7,069 nucleotides of DNA from UBA652 sp964598235 (GTDB lineage Bacteria; Pseudomonadota; Gammaproteobacteria; Nitrosococcales; Methylophagaceae): positions 1-7,069 of the forward strand of contig CAZRAY010000064.1 in NCBI GenBank assembly GCA_964598235.1, read 5' to 3'. The position numbers were made by a program, and so were the translations under genes. Within the stretch, counting starts at the first letter, position 1, and each line of letters begins with the position of its first letter. A model generated the notes under the pieces. The model ran no database searches. It saw nothing but the letters and a program-made list of their open reading frames with translations, and had not been told where the DNA came from. Shown here piece by piece: positions 1 to 6,975 of this stretch.

Positions 1-2384
1 TGAATATCACGAGCAAAATTTGCGGTTGTTAAAAGATAATTCCAGAAAACATCAGGATACAACTCGCGTTCTGCAGCACTAGTAGATGAAGTAGGATTCT
101 CATAAAACATTCTAATTCTGGGGCCATGACTCAGTGGGTCGTATGCTGGGCGGTCTGCATTGAGTAAATAATCCGCATTGTCAGGGCCAAGTCGACTCGC
201 ACTGCGATACGCTTTACCTCTGCCTGGCCGACTTATTCCTTGGCTATCAAATATAGTGGTGGTTGGGGCAAATTGAAACTTCTTATGATATACCCGCATG
301 CCACCTTCCTGTACCGACATTGTCGTTATTACTTTTTGAGTACCCCATCGTGTTCTAAAGTCAATACCGGGAATAACAACACTCAGTCTAGCTTGACGGG
401 CATATATTCCTTTTTCAGAGTCTGCACTCTCAAGGCGCTGAACTGTACTAACTATATTTTCCGCATTCACCTCATTGAGATCAATATCAACGGACCGATA
501 ATCATCTCCTAGATATTTTAGAGAAGAGCTAAGATTGCTAGAGGGTAGATAAACCGGTGTGAATTTCTTTTCGAGGAACCTTTCACCATATGAAAATTGA
601 GGAATGACTGGTGGGTTATCCAAAGGTGGTTCTACCCCTATATATAGCAGCCTATTTGGAGACATTCGTCCCCGACTATCGGCACTATCCTCCATATTAC
701 CCAGCACTCCTTTTGTCGAGTTCTGAATTATAGTTCGCTTAACTTCAGCGGGGGACATTTGAGGATTGGCACTCAGTATCATTGCCGCCGCGGCGGTAAC
801 ATGCGGAGCTGCATACGAGGACCCAGAAATAAAGTCATGCTGTAGGCCTACGGAGAACCCGCTTTTCGGAAGTTCTGGGACATATACTCCGTCTGCTCGG
901 AAATACGGGATAAAATTACCTGGTGCAAAAATATCAACACACGGACCTCTGCCATTCAATACTATATCTAGGCTACCTGCTACTGCTTTAGTACGAAGTC
1001 CTGTAATATCGAGTTCTTGTGATGCTCCAACAATAATTGCGCTTGGAATAGTACTGGCTACCCTCTCACAACCTTCCATAAAATTCGTATTGTTATCATT
1101 TCCAGCTGCAGCTACAATAAGAATTCCTCTATCGGCAATCTTTTTCATCAGCGCAGCTGTATCTAACCATTGCTGGTCTGTTACCTTTCTACTAAAATTC
1201 ATTATTGTTGGTTGGCCTGGTACTGCATCATCCAGAACAAATTGCAAAGCCTTTGACAAATTTCCAGATGTACTCCTATCTGTGCAAGCAGTTGTAGTTT
1301 TGACTGAAACCATTTTTGCAGCAGGTACTAAACCTATTTTATCACCCCCTATAATTTGGGAGATAGTAGTTTCATGCCCCCTATCCCTAGTAACACAATC
1401 CTCATATGGACCCTCGATAGGGCTATAACCTGCAAGCTGGTGGCCTGGACTCCAGCCTGGGAGGAATCGATCAGATATCACTTGTGGACCAAATGCAAAA
1501 GTGCTTTCCCAGCCCAAATCTGGCAATGTTTTTTCTATCCCTGACCCAACAATATAGATTCTCACACCCGCCCCAGTATTTTGGAACTTAGTAACGCCAT
1601 TCAATGGTAATAATCGTTGATCAATCCTATCCATCCCCCATGATTCTGCTTTCCGAGTAAAAACCGTCCCCGGTCCCGCCACCTGAGCTTCTCTTACCTC
1701 AACCTGTCTAGTCGCCTCAGCGGTATTATTACGTATGTCCTTAGCTGTATAGCGAACCGTATAATCACCCTCGACTTGGGTATTGACATTACTGTCAGCG
1801 GTGATTGCGACAACACCATCCAAGTTATCCACCGCAGTGGCGCCTTCATCATAAGTTTGAATGCTACCCATTGTAATGTAAGCAGGTGAGCTACCCAGTA
1901 TGGTAATAACGGGGGGGATTGTATCTGGGGTAATAAAAACATATCTTATGGCATTAGCAATATTACCTTGGCTATCTGTTGCTTGATATGTAATTTGGTA
2001 AGCACCTGGAGTTTGTGTGTTAACGCTGCCCGTGGCGGTGATGTTAACATTGCCATCGACATTATCTATCGCCGTCGCTCCAGCATCAACATAAGTCTGG
2101 ATGCTGCGTTCTGGGATATTAAGGGGGTTCGCACCAAGAATAGAGATAACAGGCGGTTCAATATCTTTAGACCAGATAATGGGTAGACCACCTGGCGCTT
2201 TGATAACACCATGTTCCATACCATCATTATTGGCGGCGATTGAGTTGAGCGAAAAGATAACTATAACAGCCAGAGAAAACACCCCAAACATTGATTTTAA
2301 GGTAACAAAGCCATTCTCTAAAGCAAAGTTTTGTTGTTTTAACAGATGATAATACCTGTTTACAATCAGTTTATTATGATTCAT
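1..2384 (-). CDS. Secreted Ig-like/subtilase (S8, proteinase K-like) protein lacking the catalytic Asp; 3' end cut by the window edge
   Basis: Hand translation from ATG 2384 gives 794 codons without a stop up to the left edge. The start has AAAGGA ten bases upstream. Residues 1-51 form a long leader: a polar stretch to about 30, a hydrophobic core at about 32-48, and likely cleavage after SIAA. Two DUF5011-like Ig domains follow (about 76-153 and 157-231). Residues about 247-582 match the proteinase K/aqualysin branch of S8, opening SWGMDRIDQR and closing NRLLY. His337 (RGHETT), oxyanion Asn429 (AAAGNDN) and Ser523 (GSSYAAPHV) are in place. The Asp strand reads YIVGSGIE, so the DTG Asp is Gly280 (codon GGG). 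HGTH has become HETT, and the substrate-binding SLGG is replaced by FSRK. No I9 propeptide is visible; the Ig domains stand where it would be. From about 604 the sequence resembles the C-terminal module of the neighbouring 1026-residue protein (for example YLLNAD..AYDPLS), and by that alignment about 190 residues lie beyond the window. Family assignment is firm. Loss of activity is an inference. Confidence 0.93.
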   Translation of the reverse strand, partial: MNHNKLIVNRYYHLLKQQNFALENGFVTLKSMFGVFSLAVIVIFSLNSIAANNDGMEHGVIKAPGGLPIIWSKDIEPPVISILGANPLNIPERSIQTYVDAGATAIDNVDGNVNITATGSVNTQTPGAYQITYQATDSQGNIANAIRYVFITPDTIPPVITILGSSPAYITMGSIQTYDEGATAVDNLDGVVAITADSNVNTQVEGDYTVRYTAKDIRNNTAEATRQVEVREAQVAGPGTVFTRKAESWGMDRIDQRLLPLNGVTKFQNTGAGVRIYIVGSGIEKTLPDLGWESTFAFGPQVISDRFLPGWSPGHQLAGYSPIEGPYEDCVTRDRGHETTISQIIGGDKIGLVPAAKMVSVKTTTACTDRSTSGNLSKALQFVLDDAVPGQPTIMNFSRKVTDQQWLDTAALMKKIADRGILIVAAAGNDNNTNFMEGCERVASTIPSAIIVGASQELDITGLRTKAVAGSLDIVLNGRGPCVDIFAPGNFIPYFRADGVYVPELPKSGFSVGLQHDFISGSSYAAPHVTAAAAMILSANPQMSPAEVKRTIIQNSTKGVLGNMEDSADSRGRMSPNRLLYIGVEPPLDNPPVIPQFSYGERFLEKKFTPVYLPSSNLSSSLKYLGDDYRSVDIDLNEVNAENIVSTVQRLESADSEKGIYARQARLSVVIPGIDFRTRWGTQKVITTMSVQEGGMRVYHKKFQFAPTTTIFDSQGISRPGRGKAYRSASRLGPDNADYLLNADRPAYDPLSHGPRIRMFYENPTSSTSAAERELYPDVFWNYLLTTANFARDI
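1939..2249. repeat. Direct repeat copy A (leader end and first Ig-like domain of the subtilase gene)
   Basis: This copy aligns without gaps to 5196-5506 at a constant offset of 3257 bases. I counted about 41 mismatches in 311 positions, or roughly 87% identity. It encodes the end of the leader, the segment around EHGVIKAPGG, and the first DUF5011-like domain. Similarity falls off sharply on both sides, which points to a partial duplication or gene conversion inside the operon. Confidence 0.9.
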
Positions 2385-2408
2385 CAGCAAATATTCCTTT
2401 ATCGTACA

Positions 2409-2552
2409 TTATTGCAATATTGTCCCATTCAGCCATATTTCACTAATCAGAAGAAAAAAGAGACTACGAGCGCGAGCTGCCGTCAGAGCTTCATCCACTG
2501 ACAATATATTAATCAGTGATTCTTTCTTATTGTCAGAACTAATACCATCCAT
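2409..2552 (-). CDS. Possible 47-residue small protein between the two large genes
   Basis: This frame opens at ATG 2552, 14 bases after the stop of the 1026-residue gene, and ends at TAA 2409-2411, 24 bases before the subtilase start. The product begins MDGISSDNKK and ends NGTILQ. It has a charged first half (SVDEALTAARAR) and a hydrophobic stretch SLFFLLISEIW that could form a short membrane or amphipathic helix. The nearest Shine-Dalgarno-like AAGGA lies about 18 bases upstream of the ATG, which is too far to be a good site, so translation would depend on coupling to the upstream gene. I recognise no family. It fills nearly the whole 182-base intergenic gap in operon order, which is the main argument for it. 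Chance is a real alternative at this length. Confidence 0.35.
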   Translation of the reverse strand: MDGISSDNKKESLINILSVDEALTAARARSLFFLLISEIWLNGTILQ

Positions 2553-2566
2553 AAGTTCAATAATAT

Positions 2567-5500
2567 CTATTCCTTATACATCAATACTTGAATGCTTTGT
2601 TGCATACGCTCGGTGTTATTGCGATCGATACAAGCCCCTTTATCGTTAGGCTCTTGTGATACAACCACCCATTCTCCAGGTGTCACATCTCCGCGGAAGG
2701 TACACTCTTGCGCGCTATCATTCGCTGAGCCAGCCGCACCACCAATTGAAATACATTCCCAGCGTTTAGCCCATCCAGGCAGCTCTCCGTTCAGCTTGCG
2801 CTTAAATCCGACAAACAATGTTGTGGGCACATTGTTCGCATATGAACAGTCACTGCGAATTGACCTACCCGGTTTGGGTTTTAGCGTTGCACGATGCGTT
2901 TTAACTATCATGGTTTTGATATCTGGTGGCACGGTAAATCTTTTTTCTATATGGCGGTCATTCGCTACGTGTATTTTTGAGCCAAAGTTATGTTTGCCCG
3001 CATCTTTCTCAGATTGCGGTAAAAAGGCTTGTGGATTAGAGCCCGACCCTATATCTGGGTAGGTTATATCGCTAAACACAGGTGTATTAGATGTAGGCTG
3101 CCATGACGGATCTTTTCCGCCTGAATAGATCCGGTTTATTTTGATTTTAATATCACGGGCTTCCAGTGCATCCGGTGTTTTTACCATAAAATTCCACTGC
3201 CCTCGTGGCACATAGCTTCCATCACCATCAATATAGAACATATGATCTGCAGGAGACACATGGGTGCTAAGTGGGTCATATGCTGACAAGTCTGCATTTA
3301 GTAAATAATTTTTGTCAGCAACACTGTTTGTTCTTCTACTGCCAAAAATATACGGTGCCCCAGGGCGAGCAGGATCGCCACAAAAAACACAGTCTGCCGC
3401 TGAAGGATGACCAAACTCTTTGAAATAAACTTGGGCTGGCCCGCCACTGCCTACAAACACTTTTACATCCACTTTCTGTGTGCCCTCTCTGCCTGAAGGG
3501 TCAACAGGTTGAGGGGCAACCTTAAACGTTACCTTTTTCAGGTATGCGCCAAAATTACTAGGTTCTTTTGTGGCATAACCGCTACCTAAATAATTGACTG
3601 TCGTGGAAAAAGGATCTGCGCTGGTTATATCTATCCATTTTTTAGATAGATGCCCATTTGCTTTTCTGGTGTTTAATTGAGCCGCTGTTAATTGGAGTGT
3701 TGGTAATTCTATTAGAATAATGGGTGGCGTTCTATCTATTCGTAGCTTGGTAACAGCCAACATTCTCTGCGTATATAATCTTTTCTGTCCTCTCACATTC
3801 GTAATAAAGAATGATTTTTCAAGCGTGTTAGAAAATAAGCCACGCCATAGAATATTATTAAAACCAAAGCTGCGATCTAAATCTGTAATACTCAAAACCG
3901 CTAACATATAACCAACAACAGACATTTCTTTACTGTCCAAACCAAAGTCTTTTCTACTAAAAGGAAGCCCATTACTCTGTGCAAGGCCCGCTCTGAAGAA
4001 ACCAAGTGCTATTTGAACTCCTTTCAAATAGAATTCTCCATCAATCCGAAATCCTTCCTCAAGAGATTGGCTTAAATCACCTATATTTTCTAACATTTCA
4101 AGGCGTGCTATTGCTTCAGCAATACCTTCAATATCAAAGAATTCGATTTGAGATGGCGAAACAGGTATCGGCTCAGGTATGGTAGAAGTTATTATGGGGC
4201 TTCTCACTATGGGTCCTAGCCCCCTACTATAACCGTCAGTAGCGATAGAATCTTCAAATCGTTTTGCTTGGTTTTCTAGATCACCTACATCAATACCCGT
4301 TGCATGCTGGACTGCATGATACAGTTCATGAAAAATCACACGTCTTAGGGATGTTGGTACATACTGCCCAGTCTTTGTATCAGTAAACCCGTAGAGAGGC
4401 TTTCCATCTAGTAATGAAAGGGCAAACTCTTCATCTATTTTTAAAACACCTTTGTTTGAGAGTATCGCGTTTATCTCTCCAGGCTCTAATGGACGTGCAT
4501 AACTCGCAACATCACCCTTACCAACAACTGTTTTTATTAAATCTTTGGCTAAGCTGATAGAAATACCTCCCTTCACCTTTTTAAGGGCACCACGAAAAGG
4601 AAATTGCTGTACCATGAAATCAATCATCATCTGAAGTTCTCTGGGTACACTAGAACTATATTTTACTACTCCCCCCCCTGCTTCACCAGGTAAATTTAAG
4701 ACAAGCTCGGAGATAGGCTCTACTGGTGGTAAGTTAAAATCGGGATCAAACGGATCAAATGGATCAAATGGATCAAATGGATCAATCGGGTCAAATGGAT
4801 CCGGTGTAATAACCAAGGGGGGAAGTTCCACTATATCTATCGCTGCCGTTTCGCTCACCTCTACCCGCCGAACAATCTCAGCTACATTACCGCTCAAATC
4901 ACTGGCGGTATACCGGATAATATAATCCCCAACTACCTGCGCATTAACTTCGCTATCAGAATTAACCGCGACAACGCCATCTAAGTTGTCAATTGCCGTC
5001 GCACCTGGATCATCATCCAAGCCTTCGCTCGCAAACTGAGAACGACTCTGAATAAGAAAGCCCTGTTCCTCTTCACTAGCTTTAAGACTATCAATATTGT
5101 GATCAAGAATTTGATTAGTATAAACTTTGTCAACATAAAGAGGGGTTTTCCCCAACATGGTAATAACAGGGGGAGTAGTATCTCGGATAACATAGACATA
5201 TCTTATGTTATTCGCAATATTACCCTGGCTATCTGTTGCTTGATATTTAATTTGGTAAGCACCTGGAGTTTGCGTGTTAACGCTACCAGTGGCGGTGATG
5301 TTAACATTGCCATCAACATTATCTATCGCCGTCGCCCCAGCATCAATATAGTTCTGGATACTACGTTCAGGTATTCCAAGAGGGTTCACACCAAGGATGC
5401 TGATAATAGGCGGTTCAATATCTTTAGACCAGATAATCGGCAGGCCACCTGGCGCTTTGATAACACCATGCTCCATGCCATTATCATTAGCTGCAATAAC

Positions 5501-5647
5501 ATTGAGTGAGCAGACCCCGATAAACAAAAGCACACAAAGTCCAAGTAGTGCTTTGGGGGTAATGAATCCTTGAGCAAATAAGAAACGAGATTGCATTTCG
5601 CGGTTGAATTTTATCTTGTTATTTTTGTTGTGTGTACTCGTACTCAT
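2567..5647 (-). CDS. Secreted Ig-like protein with a putative zinc metallopeptidase (gluzincin-like) core and a large C-terminal module, 1026 aa
   Basis: The ATG at 5647 has AAGGG eight bases upstream; the stop is TAG 2567-2569. Residues 1-53 are a long leader with a hydrophobic core at about 33-50 and likely cleavage after VIAA. Two DUF5011-like Ig domains follow: 79-155, then 157 to about 266. The second carries about 40 extra residues (about 172-212) absent from the paralogue. Residues 283-302 are a DPF tandem linker. The central domain (about 320-600) has HELYH at 440-444, giving zinc ligands His440 and His444 and general base Glu441. EGIAEA at 507-512 supplies a plausible third ligand, Glu507, 63 residues later, as in gluzincins. 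I cannot place it in a named peptidase family; an M91-like relation is possible but unproven. Residues about 667-1026 form a C-terminal module related to the subtilase paralogue downstream, here with CVFC (753-756) and further cysteines at 934, 965, 982 and 1006 that could form disulfides. The gene lies 25 bases after the membrane-anchored gene. A secreted peptidase is likely; the substrate is unknown. Confidence 0.93.
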   Translation of the reverse strand: MSTSTHNKNNKIKFNREMQSRFLFAQGFITPKALLGLCVLLFIGVCSLNVIAANDNGMEHGVIKAPGGLPIIWSKDIEPPIISILGVNPLGIPERSIQNYIDAGATAIDNVDGNVNITATGSVNTQTPGAYQIKYQATDSQGNIANNIRYVYVIRDTTPPVITMLGKTPLYVDKVYTNQILDHNIDSLKASEEEQGFLIQSRSQFASEGLDDDPGATAIDNLDGVVAVNSDSEVNAQVVGDYIIRYTASDLSGNVAEIVRRVEVSETAAIDIVELPPLVITPDPFDPIDPFDPFDPFDPFDPDFNLPPVEPISELVLNLPGEAGGGVVKYSSSVPRELQMMIDFMVQQFPFRGALKKVKGGISISLAKDLIKTVVGKGDVASYARPLEPGEINAILSNKGVLKIDEEFALSLLDGKPLYGFTDTKTGQYVPTSLRRVIFHELYHAVQHATGIDVGDLENQAKRFEDSIATDGYSRGLGPIVRSPIITSTIPEPIPVSPSQIEFFDIEGIAEAIARLEMLENIGDLSQSLEEGFRIDGEFYLKGVQIALGFFRAGLAQSNGLPFSRKDFGLDSKEMSVVGYMLAVLSITDLDRSFGFNNILWRGLFSNTLEKSFFITNVRGQKRLYTQRMLAVTKLRIDRTPPIILIELPTLQLTAAQLNTRKANGHLSKKWIDITSADPFSTTVNYLGSGYATKEPSNFGAYLKKVTFKVAPQPVDPSGREGTQKVDVKVFVGSGGPAQVYFKEFGHPSAADCVFCGDPARPGAPYIFGSRRTNSVADKNYLLNADLSAYDPLSTHVSPADHMFYIDGDGSYVPRGQWNFMVKTPDALEARDIKIKINRIYSGGKDPSWQPTSNTPVFSDITYPDIGSGSNPQAFLPQSEKDAGKHNFGSKIHVANDRHIEKRFTVPPDIKTMIVKTHRATLKPKPGRSIRSDCSYANNVPTTLFVGFKRKLNGELPGWAKRWECISIGGAAGSANDSAQECTFRGDVTPGEWVVVSQEPNDKGACIDRNNTERMQQSIQVLMYKE
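4744..4806. repeat. 9-base in-frame tandem repeat encoding a Asp-Pro-Phe linker
   Basis: There are seven consecutive 9-base units close to GATCAAATG on the plus strand. Three are perfect copies in a row and the outer ones are degenerate. On the coding strand each encodes DPF or DPI, giving a run of DPF units at residues 283-302 between the Ig-like domains and the peptidase core. Six units carry a GATC. The unit length keeps the frame, so slippage would change linker length without breaking the gene. Confidence 0.95.
5196..5506. repeat. Direct repeat copy B (leader end and first Ig-like domain of the metallopeptidase gene)
   Basis: This is the partner of the copy at 1939-2249, gapless at offset 3257 and about 87% identical by hand count. 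It covers the end of the leader and the first DUF5011-like domain of the 1026-residue protein. The second Ig-like domains of the two proteins are more diverged and differ by an insertion, so the close similarity is confined to this block. Confidence 0.9.
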
Positions 5648-5672
5648 GGAGTTTTCCCTTTGGAATGAGGTT

Positions 5673-6380
5673 CTAGCGGCTCACTTCTGTTGTAATATTA
5701 AGCAGTGCTTGTTCTTCTGCCCCATTGAAAACGATAGATGGTAGTGTGGTTGAGTCTTCTTCGTCCAATAAAGACGGATTATCATTAATCGGCAGGAAGC
5801 CCGACTTACTATCTTGATGTTCAAGTTCGCGTGGGTTTTTAGCTATGTCGCTTTCTAATGCTCCAATGGAGAGCGCGACTGGGCTTTCTATATCTTTATT
5901 CAGTAGTATTTCATCTTGTTCTATAAAAGCAAGCCATTCGGTAGAGGAAGGTGCAGCAGTGGACACCTCTTCTAGGGCCGGTAAGTTTATATCCGAAAAC
6001 AGCATAGTAGCCTTATCTTCGGCCTCAAGATTATCACTATCAATTGTGGTGAGTGAGTTTTGTTGGTTCGGGCTATCATCCATTATCTCTAATTGGAAGT
6101 TAAGTTGGGCTTCTGCGATAAAATTAATCCCACCTAAACTTAGTTCATTTGGTACTAAGCTCAGTTCAGAACTGTTTTTCTGGCCTATTCGGGAAACTAA
6201 ATTGGGTTGCTTGAGATCAATGCTGTGTCTTTGCTGTGCTACTATTTCTTTGCGCTCGAGATTTGATATGGGTTGCACATGTTCTAATAGCTCGGGATGA
6301 TAATCATCATCTCGAGCTATCATTATCACAATCACGAGACTGGCAAAACTCAATATAAAAAGACGCAGAGAAGTGAGCAT
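5673..6380 (-). CDS. Membrane-anchored acidic protein of unknown family, 235 aa
   Basis: I recognise no family. From ATG 6380 the protein opens MLTSLRLFILS and has one hydrophobic segment at about residues 4-22, followed by RDDD. It is therefore probably a single-pass protein with its bulk outside the cytoplasm; an uncleaved signal anchor fits better than a clear signal peptidase site. The rest is rich in Asp, Glu, Ser, Asn and Leu, has no cysteine, and looks largely disordered with short hydrophobic patches (for example ALSIGALES). The frame extends to a TTG at 6395 that overlaps the upstream gene, but the ATG sits four bases after that gene's TAA and is preferred. There is no good Shine-Dalgarno site, which suggests translational coupling. 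It ends at TAG 5673-5675, 25 bases before the 1026-residue gene. By position it could be a chaperone, secretion or anchoring partner of the large secreted proteins; that is a guess. Confidence 0.85.
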   Translation of the reverse strand: MLTSLRLFILSFASLVIVIMIARDDDYHPELLEHVQPISNLERKEIVAQQRHSIDLKQPNLVSRIGQKNSSELSLVPNELSLGGINFIAEAQLNFQLEIMDDSPNQQNSLTTIDSDNLEAEDKATMLFSDINLPALEEVSTAAPSSTEWLAFIEQDEILLNKDIESPVALSIGALESDIAKNPRELEHQDSKSGFLPINDNPSLLDEEDSTTLPSIVFNGAEEQALLNITTEVSR

Positions 6381-6384
6381 AATG

Positions 6385-6717
6385 TTAGTTCGCAATATTC
6401 ACTCTATTAATATAACATCCAGCTCCATCATCAAATGCGGCTGCAAGTGTTTTGTCTGTGGCCAGGGCTGTTAGGGCTGTGCTAAAAAGATATTCCAACC
6501 CTTTGTCTGTCATGCCATTTTTACCCACCTGAGCGTAATAATAAGTTCCACTGCAAAGTGCTGAAGGTGTCTTGAAAATTAAAATAACTATCTTTCCATC
6601 TCCAAGAGGATAAACATTTTTCAATTTTGAACTAACCCATTGCGGTGCAGCAGAAGCTGTATTTGAGAAACTAAGCATAATTAATAAAGCACTCAGTATA
6701 GTTGTGATTTTTTTCAT
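6385..6717 (-). CDS. Small Sec-exported protein with two cysteines, 110 aa
   Basis: The ATG at 6717 has a strong GGAG site six bases upstream. Residues 1-23 are a classic signal peptide (MKK, hydrophobic core, cleavage after ASA). The mature part is about 87 residues, starting APQWVSS. It has Trp27, a YPLGDG turn, a hydrophobic IVILIF strand, then Cys55 and Cys101, which probably form a disulfide that closes the fold. The pattern (Trp near the mature start, a Gly-rich turn, Cys, a TALTALA-like helix, and a final CYI strand) recalls the many small hypothetical periplasmic proteins of gammaproteobacteria. I recall no assigned function for that group and cannot confirm the match here. It is the first gene of the run, and its TAA (6385-6387) lies four bases before the next ATG. 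A role as soluble partner or specificity subunit for the large proteins is possible but unsupported. Confidence 0.88.
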   Translation of the reverse strand: MKKITTILSALLIMLSFSNTASAAPQWVSSKLKNVYPLGDGKIVILIFKTPSALCSGTYYYAQVGKNGMTDKGLEYLFSTALTALATDKTLAAAFDDGAGCYINRVNIAN

Positions 6718-6892
6718 AATATTCTCCAGAAATGAATTGAAATAAGGCCGTAGAGGCGGTTAATAGTAAGTTAAAAATTTACGTACTATTGCATTTTGTA
6801 CAATAAAAACAATCGTCTATGTGGTATTGTAACATCAGAAACCTTACTTAAACTTATGTAATAATGCTCCTTCTATAAAAAGCATTTAGCTG

Positions 6893-6919
6893 CACTATAA
6901 CATAACCTAAAGTATAGTG
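6893..6919. promoter_or_regulatory. Inverted repeat CACTATA-N13-TATAGTG, possible operator
   Basis: Two perfect seven-base arms are separated by 13 bases in the leader, about 175 bases before the first start codon and just downstream of the weak promoter candidate. The arm centres are about two helical turns apart, which would suit a dimeric regulator. No run of T follows, so it is not a terminator. The function is inferred from symmetry and position only. Confidence 0.3.
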
Positions 6920-6926
6920 TGTCCCA

Positions 6927-6955
6927 TATTTACCATAATGTACAGGAACCGTCAA
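6927..6955 (-). promoter_or_regulatory. Weak sigma70-like promoter candidate for the operon
   Basis: TTGACG (6950-6955) is followed after 17 bases by TAAATA (6927-6932), reading toward the operon. The -35 box is good and the spacing ideal, but the -10 box matches the consensus at only three of six positions. It lies just after the upstream terminator, where a promoter would be expected, and would leave a leader of about 200 bases. Confidence 0.2.
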
Positions 6956-6975
6956 ATAGGGCATTGTCAGACTTG

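Noticed and set aside
766..1428. 220-codon open frame on the plus strand
   Set aside because: It lies entirely opposite the subtilase domain, whose minus-strand reading matches a known family along its length. The plus frame shows no domain or ribosome site.
1694..1942. 82-codon frame on the minus strand inside the subtilase gene
   Set aside because: It is an alternative frame of the second Ig-like domain, which is coded in the main frame. Similar overlapping frames at 4981-5199 and 5386-5577 are rejected for the same reason.
2496..2518. Hairpin CACTGA...TCAGTG as a terminator between the two large genes
   Set aside because: The arms are six bases, the loop is AT-rich and no T run follows on either strand. 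It also lies within the possible 47-codon frame.
2592..3062. 156-codon plus-strand frame, with others at 5099-5509 and 5845-6300
   Set aside because: All are antisense to well-supported minus-strand genes and have no recognisable product.
4744..4806. CRISPR-like or iteron array
   Set aside because: The units are nine bases with no spacers and encode an in-frame DPF repeat, so a protein linker explains them.
6381..6395. TTG start at 6395 for the 235-residue protein
   Set aside because: It would overlap the upstream gene by 11 bases and has no ribosome site. The ATG at 6380 follows the upstream stop by four bases and opens directly into the membrane segment.
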